Assembly (NCBI GenBank): GCA_000827325.1
Contig: KN832872.1
Location: 1,984,001-2,048,000, forward strand
Direction of reading: 5' to 3'
Length of the DNA: 64,000 nucleotides
Source of the DNA: Oidiodendron maius Zn
Taxonomy: Eukaryota; Ascomycota; Leotiomycetes; Myxotrichaceae
Position 1 is the first letter of the stretch. Every line of letters starts with the position of its first letter. A program made the position numbers and the translations under genes. Under the pieces are notes generated by a model. That model was not told where the DNA came from. It was given only the letters and a program-made list of their open reading frames with translations, and ran no database searches. Below are positions 34,786 to 45,389 of this stretch, in pieces.

Positions 34786-36987
34786 TTAGGTTTTCACGTT
34801 CCTTACACTCCACATGATCTTTACGTCTTTCCAGCGGACTCCAAACATGCATTCTGTCTCTCTCTCTCTATTTGCATCTTCAAAGTGCCATGTATAATGC
34901 ATCAGTAGCATTGAAAGTATCTTATACAAGATGGCTCGAGCCAGGTCTATGGGACGGTTTTGTCAGCGTCTTGCACTCTTCGTTTGGCTCCAAAACTCAC
35001 GTTTTCCGGGGCAAGAGTGCAAGCCCACGCCAAAAGTCTGATCATAATTATCTATGCGCATGAGTATTAGCGGAAGCTAGAGAATAGATTCCATGCAAAT
35101 ATTCACCAATCTTTGTCCTTTCAACTCTACTGATGCTTAACCAACGCTCAGGTTTGAACTCTTCTGCATCCGGGCCATAGAGCTCTGTACTTCGACCCAT
35201 TACCCAGGGGTTCACTCCGACTGTAGTCTGATGCAAACTAGGTGAGACATATTGCATTTACGGAATGATAGAGGCAAGACTTACACCGCCAGGGATATGT
35301 AAACCTTCCAGCATCATCCCTTCTTTACCAACAACCCTCGGAAACGGAACGCCAGCGACGGGATGCAGGCGCATGCTTTCTCTCAAGGTAGCATCTAGAA
35401 GCTTCAATTCTATTTGAGAATGTCCAATCTTTACAATTCCTTCACTAGAGAATGTGAGGCGCCCTTCCTTACAAGCGTCATCAATCTCTTTCTGGAGTTT
35501 CACTTGCAATTCAGGTCGTTGAATGATGTTGCAGAGCACAGCAGAAAGAGTGATGCCAATGGTTTCGGTGCCGGCACCTAAACTTGAGAAGGCCATCTCT
35601 GTGACGTGACGGAAAGTGAAAAAAGGATTCGTATGATGAAGAGATATAAGTTTTGCTGCAAGATTTGGTAGTTCGCCTACCAGAGTGATGCTCGATCTTT
35701 GGAAAGAGGCGGCTTGGGCACTAAGTTGGGCGGCGGCCCACTAGAAATAGGTTAATAAGGTCTCCTTCTAGGTTTAGAATTTATATAGGAGTGGATAATT
35801 TATTTTGGAAAGAGTGGAATGTAACTTGGAGAAAGGTACGATGAGACGACAGAATAACATACCTCGAAAACCGTCCAGCCTTCACGAACTTTCGCTCCCC
35901 ATAGATATCGTCCAGTGAATCTCATGCAAAAAGCATTTAATTTGTGCAATAATGGGACATGAGTCATCCAGTGCCCATATTCCCAGCTCTGGACATGTCG
36001 TGTAATCGTTCCATCATCTGTTCCTGCTACTACAAGGTCTGTAGATTTACTAAATGTGGCAGCCGTTAGGCAATCTGGACACCGGGAATGTTAGCATGGT
36101 GAGTACATTGTAAAGCCCTTTGATATTTTGGCATATCTGTGTATCCAGAGTTATTTGATGATTGGTTGTTAACTAGAGGATGTTACCTAAGCCAAACATG
36201 TGACACCATATATCTAGATTGACTATACTTCCAGCTCCTCGGCGCATGCTGGCCATAATTTTTATAAGCGTCTCATCTATAGGTTTGTCTAGTTCGGCAA
36301 TCGATGATGCAGAATAGATTGGCCCAATCTGCTTGCGTTGGAGACGGTATTTATTTATGTCGAGTTCAGAGAGGAGGTCTAATCCATCAGGAGTAGGCGT
36401 ACTAAGCATTTCTAGTTGAATTCAGTAATATAACTTATTATTTCAGCTTATATATATTGCCTTTCACGAGGGTAGTGTAAGCCTTGGCAAATTGGTGTCA
36501 TACGGTACCAGCTGTCCTTTTCAAGCGGCTTGCCAGTTCCAGAGCCTATCTCATACACTCAGTCCTTTCTCCGCACTTGGAATCACGACAATCCGAGGTT
36601 TACATGTTATAACAATTGCGTGTAGAATTGCGTACCGTATACCATTCTCACAGCTGATGGGTAGGACAATAAAAGTTGATTAGGGCCGACCCTCACCACT
36701 GGACCATACTTCTTGTGTAGTTCAAGGTCATGAGAATGCCTCATTCGTTTGTGAGTGATAAAAACGAGCCACAGTTTTGTATGCTTTGCCAAAAATGGAC
36801 CAGGAATATTTCTGAGCGGACCGGCCAAAATAGCAAAACCAGAGTAAAGTAAAGGTAGAAGGAATAAAAGGAGAGGCAGTAAAGTCGGTGACAAGAGGTA
36901 GAAAAGAGACTTAGTAAGAACTGTCAAGGAGCTTAGAGTGTTATCCATTTTCAATAAATTGTAATAGTACTTAATTACGGTGCTCAT
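34786..36987 (-). CDS. Cytochrome P450 monooxygenase (8 exons)
   Basis: Exons 36987-36636, 36545-36468, 36411-36187, 36074-35863, 35740-35287, 35220-35107, 35051-35001 and 34946-34786 join in phase to 548 residues (535 if the second Met, 36948, is used). An N-terminal membrane anchor (LLSPTLLPLLLFLLPLLY) is followed by the proline hinge RNIPGPF. The I-helix oxygen-binding motif is GAGTET at about 344-349, the ExxR is ESMR, and PERW precedes the heme loop FGVGLHSCPGK with Cys492 as heme ligand. The heme loop sits on a 51-nt exon between short introns. The whole set of motifs is intact. It is an ER-bound monooxygenase of the kind used for secondary-metabolite tailoring or xenobiotic oxidation. 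Substrate unknown. The neighbours to the right include hydrolases and an FAD oxidase. Confidence 0.9.
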
Positions 36988-37670
36988 GGCCGTGAGTAGA
37001 GCTCGAGCAGCTGGAAACTTGAGAAGATTATACTATGGCCTCAATATCTCGCGCCCTTCATTTGACGCAGCGCATTGTTTCGGAGCAAACCAGGCAACCA
37101 ACCGACAGACACCCATACTACGTTGTATCCAGATTATGCTACCTGCCGCCTATCCCACATATGCGGAATTAAATACTGGGATAGTGCTAATAGATTCTAA
37201 TGTTTCTAGATTATTTCGCTGTGGATTGAAGAGATACATAAAGTTATTCTAAGCCTTGCGACTACAATACTATATCTGCTGTGCAGGGTGGCTGTGCATC
37301 ACTGCCAAGCCAAATGGTGACTCGTAACTCCACTACTCTCGTATCTCAAAACATAAAAGACAGCCCATATCATTTATATCGGATTTTATAAGCATTCGCC
37401 AGTTAATTATATTTAATCATAAGTATTTCGTCGAATAATTCTATATCATCGCATTCATATATCAGTCATTTACGTCACTCGGAACAATCGATGGCTTGCC
37501 GAAGGTTAGCCCTCCATTTTGAAGCCTTCGTCAAGAGTTGAAACCATTGAAATCTGATCTTATTCTGCGCCATAGGGCAGACACAACTAGCTTTGTACGG
37601 TGTTTCGGCAGTGGCTCTCCTTGGCTCTGTAATTGTCAATGCTGGGAATGTTTTCGCTGCCTCAAGACAC
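36988..37670. promoter_or_regulatory. Shared divergent promoter of the P450 and the cysteine-pair protein
   Basis: About 680 bp between two 5' ends. No open frame of note, and no named site that I can support. Confidence 0.4.
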
Positions 37671-38453
37671 ATGCAAGTATTCAATGACTCTGACCATCAC
37701 AGCAGCGATCTAATTCTCTCATAAATCCAGGTTGCTGAACATGACCGTGAAAATCTCTTAACTCAATCATGGCGGCCAGAGCATATCCCTCCCGAAAAGC
37801 CACACGGCAAGGGCCGCACTGGCCTCTACTCAGCAAGTTGCAACTCGCTCCACCGACCTAAATTTATCTGCCCACGTCCAACCTGCCGACGCTCAATTAA
37901 ACCATTCTATGCGCCTCATATTAACGAATATTATTTCAAGACTACTTGGGGCCGCGAGGAGTGGGGCAAGGACTGGAGCGTGCGACCTCTCTCTGAGAGA
38001 GAGCCGGCCTTGGCCAAGGCGATGGAAAACATGACAAACTTTACGAGAGCGCCTCCAGAACTCAAGTCGCTTCCCGTGGAGCAAGACCGGAAGGTTATTG
38101 CTAAGTACAAGGCAGATCCACACTCGTTGTCCGACTTCGAGCGTGTCGTTTTGCCTTGGATTTGGCCAGACAGTTGGTTCATACACATAGTGAAGCGGTG
38201 TCCTGGCTGCGGACAAGATGTAGTGCCGGTTGGATCGAATTTCCGTATACCAGCCAGGAAGGACAAGAAGGGATGGCGACAAGTTGAAGCCTGGATTGAA
38301 GCAGGTGAGGATCTGGAAGCCAAGTTTGTTTTATGTGCGACAGTGGCAAAGCACAAGGAACGAGTGGCCAAGGCCATTGAGCTTCGAGCAGAGAAGGGAA
38401 TTCAGGACCAGCCACATCCAAGAGATAGAAATTTAGCTACCTGTTTATCATAA
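37671..38453 (+). CDS. Hypothetical protein with two cysteine pairs
   Basis: A two-codon first exon (37671-37676, ATG CAA), a 54-nt intron, then exon 37731-38453 give 242 residues starting MQVAEHDRENLLTQSW. The frame is open well before the first Met of the long exon, and FICPRPTCRRSIKPFY lies in that extension, so the upstream start is preferred. Two cysteine pairs, CPRPTC and CPGCGQDVV, could form one zinc site. The rest is basic and Trp-rich (KTTWGREEWGKDW, PWIWPDSWFIHIV). I do not recognise the family; it has the look of a small fungal nucleic-acid- or protein-binding protein, but that is only an impression. Its stop codon overlaps the end of the convergent hydrolase gene by 6 bp. Confidence 0.65.
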
Positions 38454-39374
38454 GGAAGAACTAGCCATAGAAGATGTGTTACTCAATATCCTATCCCTCA
38501 CCCATTTAATCTCATCGCAGACAACGTCGGGTCGCACCAAATGAACATTGTGACCGCAGTCAGGAACATGTACTAGATGGGTATTTGAGGACAACCGGAT
38601 TTGCTCATCCTTTATCTCCCGATCGAATTCCTCCCACCTATCCAAAAGTCGGCGAAAAGCCTGCCTCTGCTCTTCCGTCCCATTTCCCACTTCCACCCCT
38701 TTCTCATATATTCGGTTAAACTCCATTGCGCTATTGCCACGAATAACACTTAGCGGTTTATCTCCCAAGGCTCTTTTCTTATATTGCTCTTTCATGCTCA
38801 GTGTCTTACAAACTTCTCTAAATGCAGCCGCTTCGGATTGAGCAGTGGCAGATCCTTTAGCAATATCTATCGCGCGAGCCCTCCATTCATCGCGAGATAG
38901 CTTCGATTCCGCTCTCAGCCCGGTGACCTCTGAAAATTTCAAATCCCCCAGAACTGCATTTATGTTAGGATCCGGAACTTGAAAAAATTCGCTTTGCCGT
39001 TCTGTGGAGCCTTCTGAGAGAACCATGCCGGCGACATTTTCGGGGTGGATGTGCAGGTACTCGCGTGCGACTATTGCCCCGTAGGAGTGCGCTACAATCA
39101 GAAGTGGTTGGGAGACATGTGCCTCTTGTAGCAGGGTGTGCAATTCAACCGCAGCTGTTACAGCATTCACTCGATTAGGGCCTGTTTCACTTTTTCCTAG
39201 GCCGGACCGATCGTAGAGGAAGATTCGTGTGAAGGGTGCCGCGAGCCGTTCAACGACAGTGTAGGAGGAGGCAACATCTCCCGCGCCCGTAATGACAACG
39301 ACGATCGGCTCCTGAGGTTTGCATGGTGCCCCGCTGGTCGATGCCCAAAGGCTGTGCGTACCGATAGAAATCAT
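38448..39374 (-). CDS. Alpha/beta hydrolase
   Basis: Single exon, 308 residues. Fold signs in order: VVVITGAGDVASSY (oxyanion strand), FLYDRSGLGKSETG, the nucleophile elbow VAHSYGA (GxSxG variant HSYG with the Ser as nucleophile), YLHIHPENVAGMVLSEG, and a late VHVPDCGHNVHLVRPD that supplies the catalytic His. No signal peptide, so probably cytosolic. The charged cap region between about residues 130 and 250 is typical of esterases and C-C hydrolases of this fold. Substrate not determinable. Neighbouring P450 and FAD-oxidase genes suggest a role in breaking down or trimming a small molecule. Converges on the cysteine-pair gene with a 6-bp overlap of coding sequences. Confidence 0.85.
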   Translation of the reverse strand: MISIGTHSLWASTSGAPCKPQEPIVVVITGAGDVASSYTVVERLAAPFTRIFLYDRSGLGKSETGPNRVNAVTAAVELHTLLQEAHVSQPLLIVAHSYGAIVAREYLHIHPENVAGMVLSEGSTERQSEFFQVPDPNINAVLGDLKFSEVTGLRAESKLSRDEWRARAIDIAKGSATAQSEAAAFREVCKTLSMKEQYKKRALGDKPLSVIRGNSAMEFNRIYEKGVEVGNGTEEQRQAFRRLLDRWEEFDREIKDEQIRLSSNTHLVHVPDCGHNVHLVRPDVVCDEIKWVRDRILSNTSSMASSSL

Positions 39375-39731
39375 TTGAAGAAACTGATGTACAACATGCT
39401 ACATTCCTGAAGCCTCGAATATAAAAGTTCGGACTACTTTTACCCCTCCTTTAGGCGGCGGTTGATGAATTTAAGCGAAGAAATTCCAGACTCGCTTAAC
39501 GTCCGAGAAGGGGGATTGAGTTTATGGATTTTGGCAGAGATAGGATAACAGAATAAATTAATACTTGTGAGATTTCGACGACTGCTGATAGGCGACTGGA
39601 TCATACAATGCGGATAGGACAAGCAAAATATATTTTGAATCTAAGGAGAGGATAGAAGAAATACTTTATTCCCGCTCCTGAGAGAGAGATCTAACTAAAG
39701 TAACTCTTATGATTTACCAAAGAATATCATC

Positions 39732-41543
39732 TCATTTTCGACAAAGTTTATTACCAACTTCATGCCAGCCTTCATTCCCTACACAAGGATGACACCAAAA
39801 AACATCATTTGAATCAACTTCGCGCTTGATCCTAGCTAAACGGGAGTAATTATTGCCCCAGAACGCGTGTTGGTAGTTAGGCTCATTGACATCGGCTTCA
39901 TTTACGTATGCCCCGGAATATGGATCCAGCTTGCGCCAAGCCTCCACGTATCTGTTTGTCAATAATCCCTGTTTTATATCCCGAGTAGTTGCATTTAGAG
40001 GGGGCCAAGTGACGGTGATACCAATATGATTAATAGTCCCATTCCTCCAGGCTGGATTTACCGAGTTTGAACCTCCTCGAGGCACAGCATTCCAAACGCC
40101 TGGCCCAGACACGAGATTGCCTCCGAATCCGCCAAGAGGATCATTGCCGAGCGGTGTTCCGGCCTTAATCGTCTCCATAAGGATACTTGATGGGACAGAG
40201 AAAACATCCGCATTCAAAAGCCGAGAGCCCATAGCCATATCATATCCAACATTGGAAGAGTCTTTATATTGAAACCACCAATCATGGAAAGTATCGTAGT
40301 CTTGGTTAAGATATAAAATGGTGACGTCGTTGGTATAAGTGCGATTGATGTACTCTATAATTGGCGAAAATGCGTCAATAGCTGCCTCAGATGGTTTGTT
40401 GACGACCAGGAAAAGGCCGCCAAGAAACCCGGTGATGCCACCTTCAGAACCCGAGGCCGTGACAGGCGGATCTTGGTAGTAATATCCACTGACCCCAGCA
40501 TTGACCAATTTGGAAAGCTGTTGGTGGAAAAAAGTAGAGCTATTCCAGAAAGCCTCAGAGCTAGAAGCTGTGAAATTGATCGCTAAAAGATATGACCCGA
40601 TGGTTGGAGTTGGAAGAGTGCGAACAGTGGCGGAGATGATGACAGCGAATGTAGACCCCCCACCTCCTCGAAGTGCCCAGAACAGATCAGAATTCTGACA
40701 CTCGTTAACTATCAAGACCTTTCCTTGCGCATTGACAACCTCCATCTCAAGGACTTGATCCGCAGCAAGGCCGTATGTCGCCGACAGAGGACTGTGTCCA
40801 CCGCCAGTTAAGTAACCACCGATGGAAATATCTGGGCTCATGCCCGCAACAATTGTAATATTTCGAGCGGCTGCCGCTCCGTACACGTCTCCTATCAGAA
40901 CCCCAGCAGATATAGTGACAGCCGATTCTTTGATCGAATGGTTACATTGGGATGGACTGAATGCATCATGAAAATCCAGGCCACCAATGTGACGAGTCCA
41001 GATTGACAGCGAATTTGGCGCGGACGACCTGGACGAACATTAGCAGCTCAACTACGGCCAGAGTTAAAGATAAGGTATGTTATACCGGCCTAAGTAGTCA
41101 TGCCCGCTGCCTTTCACAATCAGTCTAATGTTGTTCTCTCTAGCGAAATCGATCCCAGCTTTAACGTCTTCTGCCTTGGTGGCATTGACGACATAGACTG
41201 GGTATCCGATGCCACTGCATGGAGCGGCGGGATTAGGGAGACAAGTATCATTGTTCCAATTCTCGAAGTCCACACTTATTGGGTTGTCTGCATGAAATGT
41301 ACTATTCAGCCAGGCAGAAGTAACGTAATTGCAAGTGGTGTTGTTGAAAGTCGTCTGATCAGGATGGCAGACCGCAGCTGGAGGAGGTGGTGCAAGCAGA
41401 CGGCCGGAAATAGTTTTGTTGAGCTCTTGCCACTCTGTATTAGGTGGCCATGATGGGGATCCAGGAGTGGTCTTGCAAGAGCTGGGGAAAGAGAAAGCTT
41501 TAACGACGAAGAGCAAAAGTGTAAGATGCTTCATTATAAACAA
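39732..41543 (-). CDS. Secreted FAD-linked oxidase, berberine-bridge-enzyme type
   Basis: Exons 41543-41086 and 41028-39732 join to 584 residues. It has a signal peptide (about 1-20, with an alternative Met at position 4) and many N-glycosylation sequons. The FAD_binding_4 (PCMH) domain contains LIVKGSGHDYLGRS, whose His148 is placed to bind FAD covalently. The usual second attachment Cys is not obvious, as the family position reads GGGHSPLSATYGL. FWALRGGGGSTFAVI and the BBE-type C-terminus (FWCHPCVGNEGW) complete the family profile. Such enzymes oxidise alcohols, sugars or alkaloid-like compounds with O2, and many sit in fungal biosynthetic clusters. It lies next to a Zn2Cys6 factor transcribed on the same strand. 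Confidence 0.9.
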
Positions 41544-42114
41544 CTTGAAGGACTAGAAATCTAGTCCGTGAATATTTTTTCAAGTACTAAGGACAAAGAA
41601 GGGTATAAGAGTGCCATACCCGCCCTTTATATGAGATAGGTATCTTTCCCGCTACTTAGGCCAATGCTTGGAGCCTGGGTCAGCGCCAAACAAGTGACCT
41701 GTAAACGGCTGGCAAAAAGAGCGCGGCAAAAATAACACCCAAGAGACACAGGAGAGGTGCCAATCAGCGCATTGTTTAGTCACCACGGCCTTGCGATGCT
41801 GTGAGTTTTCGGCTGGATAATCGCATCTAGTAAACGAGATGCGAAGATCCCTGTACTGAGTATGTGCAACGAAAGGCAATTAATCACAGGTAATAGGCAC
41901 CAGGAAATGAACCCAGCAGCTTTGACGTATCTGTGAAGATACGTTGAGCTTGGCTTCATCCGCAATCTCAAATTATCAAAATTTTGGCATGGGATGAGAT
42001 TCTGGGTGGCGGTTCCGATGGAATGATGGTAGTGGCGGATGATATGCAGTGGTTGGATGTGCTCCCTATGGAGGCTGCAGCGTGAAAATTTCGAGTTCAT
42101 ATTTATGTCGATGA
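41544..42114. other. Intergenic between the oxidase and the regulator
   Basis: Holds the promoter of the FAD oxidase and the 3' flank of the transcription factor. No gene seen. Confidence 0.4.
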
Positions 42115-43974
42115 TCAAGATTCGTTCATGACTTCTCGCGCTTCTAACAGCTGAAGGTAAACTTCTACAGAATTGTTACCCTCAATTAGTGCTGGGAATT
42201 TCTTGCCTGCTTACCTGCAGACTTCCATCGCCACCTTAGCCGATTCAAAGTCTCCTTCAGTATCTGTAAAGGCTTTGATAAACCATCATCTTGGGACGCC
42301 CGAATCTGTTGGATGTATATAAAAGCAGTTTGGTAAATGCAATGGATGACAAATGGTGAAATTTCCTCCGCGAAGGAATCTCCATCCTGAAGGTACTTCA
42401 TTGAGATTTTAAGCATGGCGTCTGACCCGAGTCCTACAACGGTGCGCATGTGATGCTGGTCTTCGTTATCTAATATCTCAATTCGAGAAGGAGGGAGCTC
42501 AGGAATGTAAAGTGTCATGAGCGCACTAGATAATATTAAACCGCAGATCACATGGAGCATCACGAGGGCTTAAATACCTGTAGCAGACAGCCGTTTGACA
42601 GCAGGCAATTGTGCAATTCTCTTGACGATAGTGATCATTGTATAAAAGCAAAGCATGAAGAGCGCGGTCCAATCGGCTAGCCTCCTCTCTCTTGAACAAA
42701 AGGTCCATGGATCGATCTGATCGATTTCGAAGCACACGGCCAAGTAAATGAGTTGCAAGCGCAACGCGGGCAAACCTACCCATGATACTCGAAGGTGAGG
42801 ATAAGGTCACTGGACCCCTGTTTATCATTACCTGCACAGGGTTATTACATAGCTCGAAGAGCGTGAGATGATTTCTTACTCCTTGATCCCATTCAGCGTC
42901 GTCCGTAGGTAGCAAAGCTTCTATACTGGGATCTTCCGTTGTCAACGGTCTGTCGGGGCAGCCAAGATTGATTATCCTGTGGCTTGTTTTAGTAGGAGAG
43001 CCAGATAAATCTTTTTGCAACTGCAGCCTCTTCACAACTCTTGCATGTCTCAGGGCTCCGAAACTTGTATATTCCAAATTGAAGCAGGATATCCAAAGAA
43101 TCTCTTACCTATCGAGAATAATAATGGCCCACCATACCCTCCTGCGTTCTTCTTGCTCGACCCAGCACAGTATATTGTTCATGTTTGCTCCAGCGGCTGG
43201 TCTCCAGCTGATGCCCAAAGCAAAAGCATATCGAGTACATGTCCCGATTGACATATATGCTGACGGATAAATGGCATGGCCGAGCTCGTAAATTGCGATA
43301 AATATGCAAGATTGTAAGGTTTGTAGGGTAAATACTCCAGCCGTCTCTAAATCGATCAAATATTGCTTTGCTGTGCTATACAACAATGTCTCTGGATCAG
43401 TATCCAGATCGGGCGCCGACCATGTAACCAGCTTCATACAGAGGCAGAGTAAGGCTACATCTGCTCTCAATTCGAAAAGAGGGTTGAGTAGATGATCGAA
43501 GAAGCGCTTCTTCGAAATGATTGGCAACCATGTGTGTACGGTGTCAAAGTATTGCGAGGCTATCCCGCGAGCTTCAATGGTACCCCCCAATTGATGCATT
43601 AAATGTGGTGGGATAGATGTACTTGGGATGGGCACCGCCATCTGTCCACGAGTAAATATTTCATGGTCAAGGAAGTAGACAGCTGAAGCATGCCTCTGCC
43701 TATGATCCGAGGCGGTTTTCACCCAGGGGATGCCTCCAAGTCCTTCAAGGGACAGCAATGCATCGGACTGTGCATACTCGCACTTCATCTTTCTCCTATG
43801 CTCACGTCGTATTAGCAGATATATAGCACATTAATATTTGTGTGTTGCCTACCTCGCACAGAGAGAACATGCAGGAAGGGCCTTGTCACATTTGACCTTC
43901 CGCTTCTTGCATGTTTCACAGGCATGTGTTGCCCGATCAGTAGAAGTTGTAGCAGGAGGAGTATCAGTATCCAT
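42115..43974 (-). CDS. Zn2Cys6 fungal transcription factor
   Basis: Exons 43974-43853, 43795-43109, 42976-42578, 42525-42215 and 42164-42115 join to 522 residues. The N-terminal binuclear zinc cluster has six cysteines, C19, C22, C29, C36, C39 and C46 (CX2CX6CX6CX2CX6C), with the sixth encoded across the first intron. A basic stretch KKRKVK lies between C22 and C29. The middle-homology (Fungal_trans) region includes QYFDTVHTWLPIISKKRFFDHL, YMSIGTCTRYAFALGISW and EERRRVWWAIIILDR, and ends near the typical AEVYLQLLEAREVM, encoded on the last small exon. Presumed sequence-specific DNA-binding activator in the nucleus. Lying beside the FAD oxidase, P450 and hydrolases, it is the natural candidate regulator of that group. 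Confidence 0.9.
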
Positions 43975-44519
43975 GTCTTCCAACTATGTCGTTTGACTGC
44001 AGTCGCGATCGCAAGCTACGCTTTCTCTCGAAATCTATCGGTGGCACGGATTATGTGAGAAGTTTTCGGGGGTTCGGCCGACAAAATGATGTCTGTGGCG
44101 GTTTCTCCGTCATCCCCGGCGCCATCCAGCTTTACTCTTTTGAGACATTCGGCTCACCGGAATTGGCCATTAACCAAACAGCCATCTCAGCTAGACATAG
44201 GTTAATATGCTTCAAAGCGTGATTCTGTTGATACTGTACTGCATCCGTAGTATTTGCTGAGAATCTCGCGTGAAGGATGGCGTTTTGTATTTCTATGTCA
44301 ACGCTTGGGTGTTGAACTCGAGAGGAACTTGCGAATGCATTATCTTTTTTACATCAACACATATCATATCGACCATTTAATTCTATAAATTATATATTGA
44401 TATTTTGAATAATAATCTATGGTATAACTTGACGCGATTACCATTTAATAAAGTAGAGACTAAGTCGACCGATTCGTCTCCGTAAATGACTATCGTGTTA
44501 CTCTCGACCAGAGCCCAAA
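43975..44519. other. Intergenic, promoter of the transcription factor
   Basis: AT-rich between 44340 and 44460. No gene or named site supported. Confidence 0.4.
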
Positions 44520-44576
44520 TTAGAGATTATCTGCAAGGAACGACAATGTTAACTCTGCAATTTCCTCCAAGTGGGT

Positions 44577-45389
44577 CTACAGTGCAAAGTGACCTGTATC
44601 CAGTAAGACGATCTTGGCATCAGGCCTATCCTTCCTGTGAGCTTCCGCGCCAGTGGCAATAAACGCTATATCATTCTTCCCCCACACTAGTAGTAGCAGC
44701 ACCTTGCTCGAGCGGAAATACTCCTGGAAGCTGGGGTAGAGGGCGGGATTAGTGCGATAATCGTAGAACAGATCAAGATGGATCTCGGGGTAGCCCGGCC
44801 GAGAGGCAAGTAGGAAATCAAAAGTGTATCCATCAGGGGAGAAACGCTTTATTGCCTCTTCCGGCACCCCGTCTACGTAGTGGTCTTTGAAAAATTCTAG
44901 AGTAATGGCTGCATCACGAAGGGCCTGGCGATTCTCAGGGGCATTCCCACTGTCCCACAAGGCCATTATAGGATCCCAAAACGGGTGGCCAAATCCCTCC
45001 ATGTAGGCATTTGCATTTTGGGAGATTATGGCGTCGAACTTGATTCTGCCCTGGCATGCGAGGCGATATGCAACAGGTGCACCATAGTCAAAGATATACG
45101 CGGAGCAATGGGTGATATTCAGCGCTTCAAGGAAGCTGGCAGTTGTATCCGCGAGGGCATCGAAGGTGTAAACGTAGTCCGCAGGGGCAGTGGTGAAACC
45201 GAATCCAGGATAATCCGGCGCGATAACACGATATTTGGTGGCGAGAAGAGGGATGAGCTTGCGATACTGGTGGGACGACGCTGGGAACCCGTGGAACAGT
45301 ACTAGAACGGGCTTAGAGGGATCACCAGCGGCCCGGTAGAAGACGTTGACGCCGCCCTTGACTGGGATTGACTGATAAGTGGTTGTCAT
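44577..45389 (-). CDS. Alpha/beta hydrolase, epoxide hydrolase / dehalogenase-like, C-terminus cut by a stop
   Basis: Single exon, 270 residues as read to the first stop. Features of the Asp-nucleophile branch: LFHGFPASSHQYRKL (oxyanion HGFP, 33-36), APDYPGFGFT, the nucleophile region IFDYGAPVAYR with Asp101, a cap domain, LLLLVWGKNDIAF, and the catalytic His267 in LLDTGHFAL. Family members continue directly after this His with Glu and an amphipathic helix. Here the next codon is TAG. The same frame then reads THLEEIAELTLSFLADNL before a second stop at 44520, which fits the family's C-terminal helix well. So a single GAG to TAG change appears to have removed about 19 residues. Loss of this helix may or may not destroy activity. 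It could also be a readthrough gene. Confidence 0.85.
   Translation of the reverse strand: MTTTYQSIPVKGGVNVFYRAAGDPSKPVLVLFHGFPASSHQYRKLIPLLATKYRVIAPDYPGFGFTTAPADYVYTFDALADTTASFLEALNITHCSAYIFDYGAPVAYRLACQGRIKFDAIISQNANAYMEGFGHPFWDPIMALWDSGNAPENRQALRDAAITLEFFKDHYVDGVPEEAIKRFSPDGYTFDFLLASRPGYPEIHLDLFYDYRTNPALYPSFQEYFRSSKVLLLLVWGKNDIAFIATGAEAHRKDRPDAKIVLLDTGHFAL

Noticed and set aside
35048-35110. P450 seemingly truncated before the heme motif
   Set aside because: The open frame simply runs into an intron; exons 35051-35001 and 34946-34786 supply the heme loop and C-terminus in phase.
44520-44576. Peroxisomal readthrough extension of the hydrolase
   Set aside because: The extension ends in DNL, not an SKL-like PTS1, and the stop context is not the UGA-CUA type known for fungal peroxisomal readthrough.
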